The notes: generated by a model not told the origin, from the sequence alone. DNA of 37,682 nucleotides from Clostridiales bacterium (GCA_021203685.1 JAJQAS010000023.1:1-37682), one strand, 5' to 3'. Counted from the stretch's first letter, positions 1-9,068 are shown. A program made the numbers and translations.

Positions 1-1
1 G

Positions 2-322
2 GTCTACACCAACATCAGCCAGAAGGGCGCCATGCTGGCTTCCGGTCTCCGGCAGCTGGCGGAGGCCAAAGGTCTCCCCATGCAGGTCAACCAGGTCTCT
101 TCTCTGCTGACGGTCTTCTTCACCGATGAACCTGTCACCGGCTACGCCGGGGCCTGCGCCAGCGACTTGGACCGCTTCGCCCGGTACTACCGGGGGATGC
201 TGGCGGGCGGCGTGTACGCGGCCCCCTCCCAGTTCGAGGCCATGTTCCTCTCCAACGCTCACACCGCCGACGACATCGTCCGTACGCTGAACACGGCGGA
301 ACGGGTGTTCGGCTCTCTGTAA
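2..322 (+). CDS. hemL: Glutamate-1-semialdehyde 2,1-aminomutase, C-terminal fragment (5' truncated by window edge)
   Basis: Open frame continues upstream of the listed ATG (VYTNISQKGAMLASGLRQLAEAKGLPMQVNQVSSLLTVFFTDEPV...); ending FDRFARYYRGMLAGGVYAAPSQFEAMFLSNAHT is typical of the GSA aminomutase C-terminus. Confidence 0.88.
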   Translation, partial: VYTNISQKGAMLASGLRQLAEAKGLPMQVNQVSSLLTVFFTDEPVTGYAGACASDLDRFARYYRGMLAGGVYAAPSQFEAMFLSNAHTADDIVRTLNTAERVFGSL

Positions 323-340
323 AACAGCAAATGCGCAATG

Positions 341-390
341 AAAACCACGCGGGGCGGAGATTTTTCCGCTGCCCGCGTGGTTTTGCGGTT
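341..390. terminator. Bidirectional intrinsic terminator between hemL and the convergent small ORF
   Basis: Perfect 13-bp inverted repeat AAAACCACGCGGG (341-353) / CCCGCGTGGTTTT (372-384). Confidence 0.8.
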
Positions 391-417
391 TTGGTTCTTT
401 TTGGGAATTGCGCTCCG

Positions 418-624
418 TCACCGAAGGAGATTCAGCGCCAGGCACAGGACGAACATACACCCCAGCAACACGAAGGAGCGGTGCAGTGCAAAGTCCTCCG
501 CCGCCTTTGACTCCTCCGTCTGTTCCGTCGGATCCTTCCGGTTCATGTGAATGTGGTAGAGCCGCCAGCCCGACCACAGCAGCAGCCCGATACAGAGGAA
601 AATCAAACACCACAGCACGTTCAT
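418..624 (-). CDS. Small membrane protein, 68 aa
   Basis: Two hydrophobic stretches (LWCLIFLCIGLLLWSGW, SFVLLGCMFVLCLALNLL); tightly follows the TauE-like gene on the same strand. Confidence 0.6.
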   Translation of the reverse strand: MNVLWCLIFLCIGLLLWSGWRLYHIHMNRKDPTEQTEESKAAEDFALHRSFVLLGCMFVLCLALNLLR

Positions 625-641
625 TTACGTCACCTGTCCTT

Positions 642-1364
642 CTAAAACGGTAGGTTTTCGATCATCAGAGCGACGCCGAACAGAATCAGCGCAACCGTCA
701 CCAGCCGCCGCGCCAGCGTCTCGTCCAGCCGCTGGCTGCTTTTCATGCCCAGGAACAGCCCCACCAGCATCACCGGGTAGGGCAGCAGGGCCTGTCGCAC
801 CACCTGGGCGGTGATGATGCCCAACCAGGTATACGCCGCCAGCCGGAAGGTGCTCTCCACAATGAAGACCACGCAAATGGTCCCCTTGAACGCCCGGCTG
901 TCGCTGGTCACACGGCTGACATAAGCCGCCAGCAGCGCCCCCACGCCGTACAGCCCACACAGCAGGCCGGAGAGGACGCCGATGACAGCCAGCACCAGCC
1001 TGGATTGCTGCCGCTGTTCCCTCTGCTGCTCCCGGAGCAGCATTTCGATGCCCAGTACCGTGATGACCACGCCGAAAAGCAGCTTGATCGCCTGAGAATC
1101 CGCGTTTTTCAGCAGAAGCACCCCGGGGATATTTCCCGCCAGCACCAACAAGGCCAGCGGCCCACAGTAGTTCCACTGGACGGACTTTCGCTCAGACCAT
1201 GCCACAATGAAGTTGCTGGGATAGACCACCAGCAATTCCACCGGCGAAATGGAAACATTTGCATTGGCAAAGCTCAAAATGCCGGTGAAAACCAGCGTGT
1301 TGGCGAAACCGCACAGCCCCTTCACAAAAAAGGCGCACAGCGTCGCCGCGATCCACAGCCCCAT
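642..1364 (-). CDS. TauE/SafE family sulfite/anion exporter permease
   Basis: Polytopic protein with repeated TauE-style hydrophobic segments (FFVKGLCGFANTLVFTGILSF..., GVLSGLLCGLYGVGALLAAYVS). Confidence 0.8.
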   Translation of the reverse strand: MGLWIAATLCAFFVKGLCGFANTLVFTGILSFANANVSISPVELLVVYPSNFIVAWSERKSVQWNYCGPLALLVLAGNIPGVLLLKNADSQAIKLLFGVVITVLGIEMLLREQQREQRQQSRLVLAVIGVLSGLLCGLYGVGALLAAYVSRVTSDSRAFKGTICVVFIVESTFRLAAYTWLGIITAQVVRQALLPYPVMLVGLFLGMKSSQRLDETLARRLVTVALILFGVALMIENLPF

Positions 1365-1383
1365 CTCTCTTCCTCTTCCCTCG

Positions 1384-1707
1384 TCAGTAAGTGACCCGGA
1401 ACTCCCTCTCCGGCGCCGTGGAGATGTCCGTCACCTCCACCCGGTCCACCCGGGCGTAGCGCAGACGGCGAAGGGCCGCCAGCAGCGCGTCCAGGTCGGT
1501 GCGCGACCCCTGGACCTCCATCTCCACTGTGCCGTCGTCGCAGTTGCGCACCCAGCCGGTCAGACCCAGTTGGCGGGCGATGTTCGCCGTCTGCCAGCGG
1601 AAACCGACCCCCTGCACCTGGCCGTGGAACACCATCCGCCGACGCACGGCGTCAGCCGCCGGTGGGCGGGACGGCGCTTTGTTCTCCTGTCTGCGAAACC
1701 AGTCCAC
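1384..1707 (-). CDS. acyP: Acylphosphatase
   Basis: Signature HGQVQGVGFRWQTANIARQLGLTGWVRNCDDGTVEMEVQG. Confidence 0.9.
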   Translation of the reverse strand: MDWFRRQENKAPSRPPAADAVRRRMVFHGQVQGVGFRWQTANIARQLGLTGWVRNCDDGTVEMEVQGSRTDLDALLAALRRLRYARVDRVEVTDISTAPEREFRVTY

Positions 1708-1764
1708 GGGTCGTCTCCCCTTTCTTCTTTTGGTGTCGCTCTCTTCTCCGGGGTGGGGAGTGGT

Positions 1765-2118
1765 TTACAGGCCCAGACTGCCCAGGTTCAGGCCGCCGGT
1801 GATGCGGCTCATAGTCTCGGAAGCGTCCTTGTCCGCCTGCGCCATAGCGTCGTTGACGGCGGTGAGCACCATGTCCTGCATCAGCTCCGCGTCCTCCGGG
1901 GCCAGAGCCTCCGGGTCGATGGTGATGGACTTGAGCCGGTGCTGGCCTGTGACCACCACCTTCACCGTGCCGCCGCCGGACTGGGCGGAATACTCCCGGT
2001 TCTGGAGGTTGGTTTGGTTTTTCTGCATGTCGGCGGACATCTTCTGGGCCTGCCGCAGCATATTTTTGTCCACGCCGCCCATGCCCCGCAGGTTGCGGTT
2101 GTTGTATCCTTTTGCCAT
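1765..2118 (-). CDS. ybaB: YbaB/EbfC family nucleoid-associated protein
   Basis: NMLRQAQKMSADMQKNQ...GGTVKVVVTGQHRLKSITIDPEAL..EDAELMQDMVLTAVNDA; adjacent to dnaX as in most Firmicutes. Confidence 0.93.
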   Translation of the reverse strand: MAKGYNNRNLRGMGGVDKNMLRQAQKMSADMQKNQTNLQNREYSAQSGGGTVKVVVTGQHRLKSITIDPEALAPEDAELMQDMVLTAVNDAMAQADKDASETMSRITGGLNLGSLGL

Positions 2119-2141
2119 GGTTCAAACTCCTCTGTTCTTTA

Positions 2142-2169
2142 ATTAGCAATTAGCAATGTGCAATGTGCA
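2142..2169. repeat. Heptad repeat locus A (ATTAGCA ATTAGCA ATGTGCA ATGTGCA)
   Basis: Four consecutive 7-mers read directly in the dnaX-ybaB gap. Confidence 0.75.
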
Positions 2170-2225
2170 ATTTTAGCATAAACCGACCTTTTTTCATCGC
2201 CCTGCGGCGAGAGGCACAACATTTC

Positions 2226-4181
2226 TCACTCTACCGTGACAATGTCCTTTCCTTCGCCCTGGGCGAAGGCCAGCAGTTCCGCCATGGGGTCCGCCGCAGT
2301 CGCGGACGGCTCCGGGTCGGGTTCGTCCTTTTGAGACGGCGCAGAGCCTTGCCCAGCAGACTCTGACTCTGTATGCGCAGGTTTCCGGGCCGTCTCGCGC
2401 TCTCTGGGCGGGGACAGCTGCGGCTTTGAGCCGTTTTCCTCCGGCTTTCCCACCATCAGCTGCACCTGCACCGGGCGGCGGGCTTTGGCTGCGGCAGCCT
2501 GCTCCAATTTGGCCCGGCGGTCCTCGCCGGAGAACCACTTTTTTGTCCCCTCATCAGAAACAAACAGGGTCAGCACGCCGTCGGCGTATCGCCCCGACAC
2601 CATCTGTTTGGAGATAAAGCCGAAGGCGATCGGTCCCACCGCGCTTTGCAGCGTGGGGGCCAGCTCCTGCCAGAACCGGGGGTCTCCCGTCGGCTTGTTG
2701 GTCTTTTTCCGCTGCTCCTTCCTGACCGGGGGCTGCGCCGGGCGGACAGGATGCTGCACTGTCTGGGAAACGGGCGGCGATTTGGGGAGGGGAGGTTCCT
2801 CCGGGAAAGGCAGTTCTTCCCAGGCGGGAGGCTCCTCCGGGAATGGCGGAACGTCTGCCTGTTCAGGCGGCGACGGTTCCACATCGTGGACGCTCTCAAT
2901 GGGCGAATCGGGAAGAAACGGCGGCTCCGCGCCTGCCTCCTCTTGAGAGGGAACCGGTTCGGAAGTCGGCTCCTCCTCAGGTTCATCCACCTGGGACGCC
3001 CCCTCAAAAGGGTGACTGGTCCCGCCGCTCAGCTGCCCGTTGGCCCAGGCCGCCTCAATGCGGCTGAGCCGCTCGGAAAGGCTCAGCACCGAGCCGTCCA
3101 GCCTCCGGTCGCACAGCTGGATGATGCACAGCTCTGCGTCGGTACGCCGGTTGGCGCTGGTTTTCAGCTTGGCCTGGGTGTCCTGGAGCAGAGTCAGCAT
3201 GTGCAGAAGCCGCTGGCTGGAGAGCCCCCTCGACAGAGCCTGCATGGTGGCCTCGTCGTATCCCCCGGCCATCAGGCCGGGAGCGCTGCCGCCGGTGGTC
3301 TGCCGCAGCAGCAGGTCCCGGGTCAGCCCCGCCAGCTCGGAGAGCACCGCGCCCACGTCCTTGCCGGCGGCATACAGCTCCCCCAGCTCGGTCAGGGCCT
3401 GGGCGGTCTCTCCCCGGCGGATGTGGTTCATGATGTGGGCGGTTTTGGTGTTGCCTGCCAGGCCCAGCGCGTCCAGCACGGCGTCCTTGTCCACCCGCCC
3501 TCCGGACACCGCGCACTGGTCCAGCAAGGAGAGTGCGTCCCGCAGCGCGCCGTCCGCCAGCCGGGCCAGCAGCGCGGCACCGTCCTCGGTCAGGTCGATG
3601 CCCTCCGCCTGGGCGATGTACCGCAGGCGGTTCTGGATGTCGGCGGGCTGGATGCGCTTGAAGGAAAAGCGCTGGCACCGGGATAAAATGGTGGCGGGGA
3701 CTTTGTGCAGCTCGGTGGTGGCCAGAATGAACATCAGGTGTTCCGGCGGCTCCTCCAAAATTTTCAACAGGGCGTTGAAGGCAGCCACCGACAGCATGTG
3801 CACCTCGTCGATGATATACACACGGCGGCGCACCGCTGCGGGGGCGTAGATCGCCTCGTCCCGCAGGGCGCGGACCTGATCCACGCCGTTGTTGGAGGCG
3901 GCGTCCAGCTCCACCACGTCCAGGATGGAGCCGCTGTCGATGCCCCGACAGGCGGCGCACTGGCCGCAGGGGTTCCCCCCTACCGGATGTTCACAGTTTA
4001 CCGCCTTAGCCAGCAGCTTGGCGCAGGTGGTCTTGCCGGTGCCCCGGGTACCGGTGAAGAGGTAAGCGTGGGACAGGTGGCCGGTGGTCACCTGCTTTTT
4101 CAGCGTCCGGGTGATATGGGACTGCCCCACCACGTCGTCAAACGTCTGGGGCCGCCATTTGCGGTACAGGGCCTGGTACAC
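2226..4181 (-). CDS. dnaX: DNA polymerase III subunit gamma/tau
   Basis: MYQALYRKWRPQTFDDVVGQSHITRTLKKQV...FTGTRGTGKTTCAKLLAKAVNC, zinc-binding Cys cluster, DEVHMLS. GTG at 4181 preceded by GGAGG is the preferred start rather than GTG at 4190. Confidence 0.96.
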   Translation of the reverse strand: MYQALYRKWRPQTFDDVVGQSHITRTLKKQVTTGHLSHAYLFTGTRGTGKTTCAKLLAKAVNCEHPVGGNPCGQCAACRGIDSGSILDVVELDAASNNGVDQVRALRDEAIYAPAAVRRRVYIIDEVHMLSVAAFNALLKILEEPPEHLMFILATTELHKVPATILSRCQRFSFKRIQPADIQNRLRYIAQAEGIDLTEDGAALLARLADGALRDALSLLDQCAVSGGRVDKDAVLDALGLAGNTKTAHIMNHIRRGETAQALTELGELYAAGKDVGAVLSELAGLTRDLLLRQTTGGSAPGLMAGGYDEATMQALSRGLSSQRLLHMLTLLQDTQAKLKTSANRRTDAELCIIQLCDRRLDGSVLSLSERLSRIEAAWANGQLSGGTSHPFEGASQVDEPEEEPTSEPVPSQEEAGAEPPFLPDSPIESVHDVEPSPPEQADVPPFPEEPPAWEELPFPEEPPLPKSPPVSQTVQHPVRPAQPPVRKEQRKKTNKPTGDPRFWQELAPTLQSAVGPIAFGFISKQMVSGRYADGVLTLFVSDEGTKKWFSGEDRRAKLEQAAAAKARRPVQVQLMVGKPEENGSKPQLSPPRERETARKPAHTESESAGQGSAPSQKDEPDPEPSATAADPMAELLAFAQGEGKDIVTVE

Positions 4182-4200
4182 CGTTCCCACCTCCAGTTTA

Positions 4201-4232
4201 AGCTGCTAGCTCTTAGCTGTTAGCCGTTAGTA
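4201..4232. repeat. Heptad repeat locus B, arm 1 (TAGCTCT TAGCTGT TAGCCGT)
   Basis: 7-nt period in the dnaX leader. Confidence 0.65.
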
Positions 4233-4300
4233 AGGCACTACAAGGCAGCAGCATAGCGCTCAAAAAAAAACACTGTCACGCTAAAAACAAAAAAAAGAAG

Positions 4301-4383
4301 CTGTTAGCTGCCAGTTCTTAGCTCTTAGCTCTTAGTCACACACTTCCAAGCTAAAAGCTAATAGCCAATAGCTAATAGCTAAT
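4301..4383. repeat. Heptad repeat locus B, inverted pair (TTAGCTC-type arm facing AGCTAAT-type arm)
   Basis: CAGTTCT TAGCTCT TAGCTCT TAG - ~12 nt - AAGCTAAA AGCTAAT AGCCAAT AGCTAAT AGCT; the arms are imperfect reverse complements. Confidence 0.75.
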
Positions 4384-4390
4384 ATAAACA

Positions 4391-4520
4391 CTCCGGCAGA
4401 GTTTGGAAACGGCTGTCTGCGGCACACAACAGGGTCCGCTTAAGGCTGCTCGGTTCCCCGCCTGACCTGGTTCACGGTCTGCCGTTGCGCAGGACCGTCT
4501 CTTCGCCCCGCCGGAGCTAC
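4391..4520 (-). ncRNA. ffs: Signal recognition particle RNA, small bacterial type
   Basis: On the minus strand: CGCAACGGCAGACCGTGAACCAGGTCAGGCGGGGAACCGAGCAGCC, the SRP domain IV signature; closing stem CTCCGGC / GCCGGAG at the ends; classic position upstream of dnaX. Confidence 0.92.
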
Positions 4521-4525
4521 CGCGT

Positions 4526-4554
4526 ATTGTACCACGGTTTGCTGTCTTTGGCAA
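4526..4554 (-). promoter_or_regulatory. SigA-type promoter of ffs
   Basis: Minus strand TTGCCA - 17 bp - TACAAT, about 6 nt upstream of the predicted RNA 5' end. Confidence 0.8.
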
Positions 4555-4953
4555 GAGGAAATTTTGCAGTCTGAGGATTTTTTTTCGCCGGGGCGCGGAA
4601 AGCGAGACGCTCTTGCGGCAAAAGCTTGTTCCTATATGAACAGTTTGTTAAGACTTTGTTCTCATTTCGCAAACGTTCTTCCCTTTTCCCCTTCGATATG
4701 CTAAACTTGCTGCAATTTCTTTCGCTGTCGGACGGCGCGGCGCGGCCTTGCGGAAACCATCGTTTTTCTCTGCCTGTCACCGACAAGGCCGGGATGCGTC
4801 TGCCCGAGGCGAAAGACGAAGCGGATTCATTCCCATATTTTCCGTTCTTTTTTCAAAATTCGTCCAATTCCCAGTGGAACTCTTTCTCACTTTGTGATAA
4901 ACTATTCGCAAGATGAGAGAACTTCGGTTTTCCGCACTGGGAGGAAGCCCTTT

Positions 4954-6075
4954 ATGAAACAGAAAAAAATCGTGATCCCTCTGCTACTGGCCGCGCTGGC
5001 CGCCATCGCCGCCCTGGCAGCCTGGCTTTACTGGCGCAGCGACTGGAAGGCCCCCACCCTTGTAGTCGCGGAGGAATTTGAGGCCGACTATGGCGCCCCT
5101 GTCTACCTGTACCAGTTGGTGGAGCAGGCGTCAGACCGCAGCGACTACACCCTGTCCTTCTCCGGCGACGGACAGATCGACGAAGAGGAGAAGTCCATCA
5201 CCTTCCCCAAACCCGGCAGCTACTCCGTGGAGATCACCGCCTCTGATGTCCACGGCAACACCTCCACCGCCACCGTCACCGTCACCGTGGTAGACCGGGT
5301 GGAGCCGGAACTGGAGGCGGAGGATCTGACAGTCTACCTGGGGGACGAAGCTCCGGATTATCTCGACTACGTCACCGCCACGGACGAGGTAGACGGCGAC
5401 CTGACCGACGCAGTGCAGGTCAACAGCACCCAGGTGGACCTGGATACCCCTGGCCAGTACGAGGTCACGTACTCCGTGTCGGACAGCTCCGGCAACAGCG
5501 CCAGCTGCACCGCCACCGTCACTGTGACCCAGCAGCCCGCCCAGGAGATCACCCTGAGCCGGACAGAGCTGTACCTTTCCGGCAACGAGTACGAACAGCT
5601 GGAGACGGCGATCTCCCCCGCCGACTGGGAAGGAACCATTGTCTGGAGCAGCAGTGATACCTCGGTGGCCACTGTGTCCGATGGACTGGTGGTCTGGGCC
5701 GGCGAGGGGACCTGCACCATCACTGCCGCGGCGGATGACGTCTCCGCCCAGTGCCAGGTGACCTGCGCAGCGCCGGCAGTCACCTCGATTTGGCTGAGCC
5801 AGCACACGCTGGGCCTGGAGGAAGACGAGGACGCCACGCTGACCGTCACCATTTACCCCTCCAACTGGTCCGGGGAGATCACCTGGACCACCAGCAACGC
5901 CTCTGTCGCCACGGTGGATTCCAGCGGCAAGGTCACCTGGGTGCGGGCAGGCAGCTGCACCATCACCGTCACCGCCGGAGAGCAAAGCGACAGCTGCGCT
6001 GTCACCTGTGGGGCTGCATCTGCATCCACATCCATTATCGACGACCTGCTCAACGGTCTGTTTGGAGAAAATTAG
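4954..6075 (+). CDS. Membrane-anchored Ig-like domain surface protein (HYR/DUF5011-like domains plus two Big_2-type repeats)
   Basis: N-terminal TM segment (IVIPLLLAALAAIAALAAWLYW); EVDGDLTDAVQVNSTQVDLDTPGQYEVTYSVSDSSGNSAS; two copies of W.SSD.SVATVS..G.V.W..GTCTITA. ATG at 4954 preferred over the longer ORF start at 4894. Confidence 0.8.
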   Translation: MKQKKIVIPLLLAALAAIAALAAWLYWRSDWKAPTLVVAEEFEADYGAPVYLYQLVEQASDRSDYTLSFSGDGQIDEEEKSITFPKPGSYSVEITASDVHGNTSTATVTVTVVDRVEPELEAEDLTVYLGDEAPDYLDYVTATDEVDGDLTDAVQVNSTQVDLDTPGQYEVTYSVSDSSGNSASCTATVTVTQQPAQEITLSRTELYLSGNEYEQLETAISPADWEGTIVWSSSDTSVATVSDGLVVWAGEGTCTITAAADDVSAQCQVTCAAPAVTSIWLSQHTLGLEEDEDATLTVTIYPSNWSGEITWTTSNASVATVDSSGKVTWVRAGSCTITVTAGEQSDSCAVTCGAASASTSIIDDLLNGLFGEN

Positions 6076-6094
6076 CTATTAGCTGTCAGCTTTT
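6073..6094. repeat. Heptad repeat locus C, left arm (TTAGCTA TTAGCTG TCAGCTT)
   Basis: Starts at the stop codon of the Ig-like gene. Confidence 0.6.
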
Positions 6095-6266
6095 CGTTTG
6101 GCTGTGCTGGGTTTTTCGCTGCTTTTATTCTTTAACAGCACCAGACAAACGGCTGCGTTGAGCGACTCATTCTTACCTTCTCGCTTACAACGTTTTACAA
6201 TGGCTATTTCGTTATTAGCTCTTAGTGTTTCCTTTTTCACTCTACGTTTTCCGCTTGCAGCGCCTG

Positions 6267-6300
6267 ACTAACAGCTAACGGCTAAGAGCTAACAGCTAGC
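6267..6300. repeat. Heptad repeat locus C, right arm (CTAACAG CTAACGG CTAAGAG CTAACAG CTAGC)
   Basis: Four and a half 7-mers, the reverse complement of the left-arm family, ending just before the cca ribosome-binding site. Confidence 0.8.
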
Positions 6301-6316
6301 ACGAAAGGGGGTCCCC

Positions 6317-7687
6317 ATGTCCATACCGCTTCCGGAAACCGTGAGCTGCATCCTCGGCCAGCTGAACGCCGCCGGGTACGAGGCATACGCTGTGGGAGGG
6401 TGCGTGCGGGACTCCCTGCTGGGCCGGACACCGGAGGACTGGGACATCTGCACCTCCGCCCTCCCCCAGGAGGTCATGGCGTGCTTTCCCCAGTGCAAGA
6501 TTCATACGGTGGGGCTGAAACACGGAACCGTCCTGCTGATGCTGGAAGGCCGGGGGTACGAGGTGACCACTTACCGGACAGACGGCCCCTCCAGCGACCA
6601 CCGCCACCCGGACGGGGTGCAGTTTGTCCGCAGCCTGGAGGAAGATTTGGCCCGAAGGGACTTCACCATCAACGCAATGGCCTATCACCCGGTTCATGGA
6701 CTGGTGGACCCTTTTAGTGGGCAGACAGACCTGGCGGCGGGGATCGTCCGCTGCGTGGGCGAGCCAAAGCGCCGGTTCCGGGAGGATGGGCTGCGCATCC
6801 TGCGGGGGCTGCGCTTTGCCAGTCGGTACGGCTTCCAAATTGAGACGGAGACGGGCGCGGCCATCCGCCAACAGGCGGAATTGCTGCAATTCATCTCCGG
6901 GGAGCGGATTTTCGCGGAATTGAAGGGATTCCTCGCCGGAGAGGGGGCGGCGCAGCTGTTGCTGGACTACCGGGAGCCTTTTGGCGCAATCATGCCGGAG
7001 CTGGTCCCCATGTTCGGCCATCCTCAGCACAACCCCCACCACTGCTATGACGTGTGGGGACACACCTGTCACGCGGTGGGTCAGGTGGCGGGGGACCCGC
7101 TGCTGGGCCTGACCATGCTGCTCCACGACGCGGGGAAACCCCGCTGCTTCACCCAGGACGAGAACGGTGTGGGGCACTTTCACGGCCACCCGGCGGAGAG
7201 TGTGAAAATCGCAGCGGACATCCTGGCCCGGTTCCACTGCGACAACCGGAGCAGGGACACCATTCTGACGCTCATCGCATGGCACGACCGGGTGCGGGTT
7301 TTTACCCGGCGGTCTGTCCGTCGGATGCTGTCCAGCCTGGGCGAGGAAAACGCCCGGCTGCTGTTCCGGGTGATGTACGCCGACGCCCGGGCGCAAAGCC
7401 CCGCTACGCTGCCCCAAAAACTGGCTGGACTGGCGGAGGGAGAGCGTATCCTGGAGGAGCTGCTGGCGGAGAAAGCCTGTTTCACCCTCAAGGACCTGGC
7501 CGTCTCAGGAAAAGACCTGTTGGCTCTGGGCTATCCCGCCGGGCCGGAGCTGGGGGCGGCGCTGAACGCCTTGCTGGAGGCGGTGGTGGAGGAACGCCTT
7601 CCCAATCAGCGGCAGGCGCTGCTGGACGCTCTCCCCGCGCTGGAGCAAAGCGGCCAGCTTCCCCCCAAATGGACCAAAAGCGAGTAA
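6317..7687 (+). CDS. cca: CCA tRNA nucleotidyltransferase / poly(A) polymerase family with HD domain
   Basis: AVGGCVRDSLLGRTPEDWDICTSALP, RRDFTINAMAY, RFREDGLRILRGLRFASRYGF, and HD motif LLHDAGKP. Confidence 0.93.
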   Translation: MSIPLPETVSCILGQLNAAGYEAYAVGGCVRDSLLGRTPEDWDICTSALPQEVMACFPQCKIHTVGLKHGTVLLMLEGRGYEVTTYRTDGPSSDHRHPDGVQFVRSLEEDLARRDFTINAMAYHPVHGLVDPFSGQTDLAAGIVRCVGEPKRRFREDGLRILRGLRFASRYGFQIETETGAAIRQQAELLQFISGERIFAELKGFLAGEGAAQLLLDYREPFGAIMPELVPMFGHPQHNPHHCYDVWGHTCHAVGQVAGDPLLGLTMLLHDAGKPRCFTQDENGVGHFHGHPAESVKIAADILARFHCDNRSRDTILTLIAWHDRVRVFTRRSVRRMLSSLGEENARLLFRVMYADARAQSPATLPQKLAGLAEGERILEELLAEKACFTLKDLAVSGKDLLALGYPAGPELGAALNALLEAVVEERLPNQRQALLDALPALEQSGQLPPKWTKSE

Positions 7688-7712
7688 AACAGGCCAAATG
7701 TCGTTCTTTTAG

Positions 7713-7754
7713 AAAACTGTCCTGAATTTTAGAGAAAATAGTGGACAGTTTTTT
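7713..7754 (+). terminator. Intrinsic terminator of cca
   Basis: AAAACTGTCC (7713-7722) / GGACAGTTTT (7743-7752) with T-tract. Confidence 0.75.
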
Positions 7755-7852
7755 GTGAAACAACGATATATTTCAGCGAAATGATTCGTTTTAGCGGTTA
7801 AATCTGTTTTTTATTGAACAAAACAGAGGAAAATCATCAGTCGTCTTTCCTC

Positions 7853-7881
7853 TTGCCAGAATAACCTTCCTGCGGTAAAAT
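7853..7881 (+). promoter_or_regulatory. SigA-type promoter of pfkA
   Basis: TTGCCA (7853-7858) - 17 bp - TAAAAT (7876-7881). Confidence 0.75.
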
Positions 7882-7950
7882 AAAAGGGCAGGCGCGGAGG
7901 TGGCGCTCCGCGCAAAACCGTTATTCTACAGATGAAGTGAGGTAAATCTT

Positions 7951-8991
7951 ATGGCAGAATTCAAAAACGCAGTCAGGCGCATTGGCGTGCTGACCTCCGG
8001 CGGCGACGCCCCCGGCATGAACGCAGCCGTCCGGGCGGTGGTGCGCGCCGCCATCTACCGCGGCATCGACGTGGTGGGCATCCGCCGGGGCTGGAGCGGC
8101 CTCATCAACGGCGACGTGATCCACATGACCACCTCCGACGTGGCCCACATCATCAACCGGGGCGGGACCATCCTGTACACCGCCCGCAGCGATGAGTTCC
8201 GCACGGTGGAGGGCCGCAACCTGGCCTACCGCACCTGCAAGCTGCTGGGGCTGGATGGCATCGTCGCCATCGGCGGCGACGGCACCTTCGCCGGCGCGCT
8301 GGCGCTGGCCCGGGAGCATCCCATCTCTGTGGTAGGCATCCCCGGCACCATCGACAACGACATCGGCTGCAGCCACTACTGCATCGGCTACGACACCGCC
8401 GCCAACACCGCCATCGAGTGCATCGATAAGATCCGCGACACCATGCAGTCCCACGAGCGCTGCTCCGTCATCGAGGTCATGGGCCACCGGGCGGGCAACT
8501 TGGCGCTGTATGTGGGCATCGCCACCGGCGCCACTGCCGTTCTGGTGCCCGAAGAACCCTGGGACTTTGACGAGGATGTGGCCGAAAAGATCCGCTCCGC
8601 CCGCCTGGCGGGCCGCACCAACTTCATGGTGGTAGTGGCCGAGGGCGCGAAGCGCAAGGCCGATGGCAGCCTGGACAACGAAGTGGTAGGCGGCGGCAGC
8701 GCCGGTCAGCAGGTGGCCGACATGATCCGCAGTGAACTGGGCCTGGACCCCCGCGTCACTGTGTTGGGCCACATCCAGCGGGGCGGCGCCCCCTCCGCCC
8801 GTGACCGTGTCACCGCCACCCGTATGGGTTACTTCGCAGTGGAGGCCCTGGCCAACGGCAAGACCAACCGGGTCATCGTCCACCAGCACGGCGGCATCAC
8901 TGACATCGACATGGAAGAGGGCCTGAAGGAGAAGAACACCCTCAACGAGGACGAAAAGACCGTTCTGAAGTCCATGACCGGCGCGGTGTAA
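7951..8991 (+). CDS. pfkA: 6-phosphofructokinase, ATP-type signature
   Basis: GVLTSGGDAPGMNAAVRAVVR, IGGDGTFAGA, GIPGTIDNDI, EVMGHRAGNLA; Gly in GGDG(T) fits the ATP-dependent subgroup. Confidence 0.94.
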   Translation: MAEFKNAVRRIGVLTSGGDAPGMNAAVRAVVRAAIYRGIDVVGIRRGWSGLINGDVIHMTTSDVAHIINRGGTILYTARSDEFRTVEGRNLAYRTCKLLGLDGIVAIGGDGTFAGALALAREHPISVVGIPGTIDNDIGCSHYCIGYDTAANTAIECIDKIRDTMQSHERCSVIEVMGHRAGNLALYVGIATGATAVLVPEEPWDFDEDVAEKIRSARLAGRTNFMVVVAEGAKRKADGSLDNEVVGGGSAGQQVADMIRSELGLDPRVTVLGHIQRGGAPSARDRVTATRMGYFAVEALANGKTNRVIVHQHGGITDIDMEEGLKEKNTLNEDEKTVLKSMTGAV

Positions 8992-9027
8992 GCTGTCCAT
9001 ATTCCCCATCGTTTTTTGAAGCAAACG

Positions 9028-9068
9028 GCCCCGCCGGTTTTCCGGCGGGGCGCATTTTGTTTTTTTTG
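9028..9068 (+). terminator. Intrinsic terminator of pfkA
   Basis: GCCCCGCCGG TTTT CCGGCGGGGC followed by a T-rich tract. Confidence 0.92.

Noticed and set aside
4372-4786. Small minus-strand ORFs (60 and 89 aa)
   Set aside because: They translate the SRP RNA and its promoter region; no protein features.
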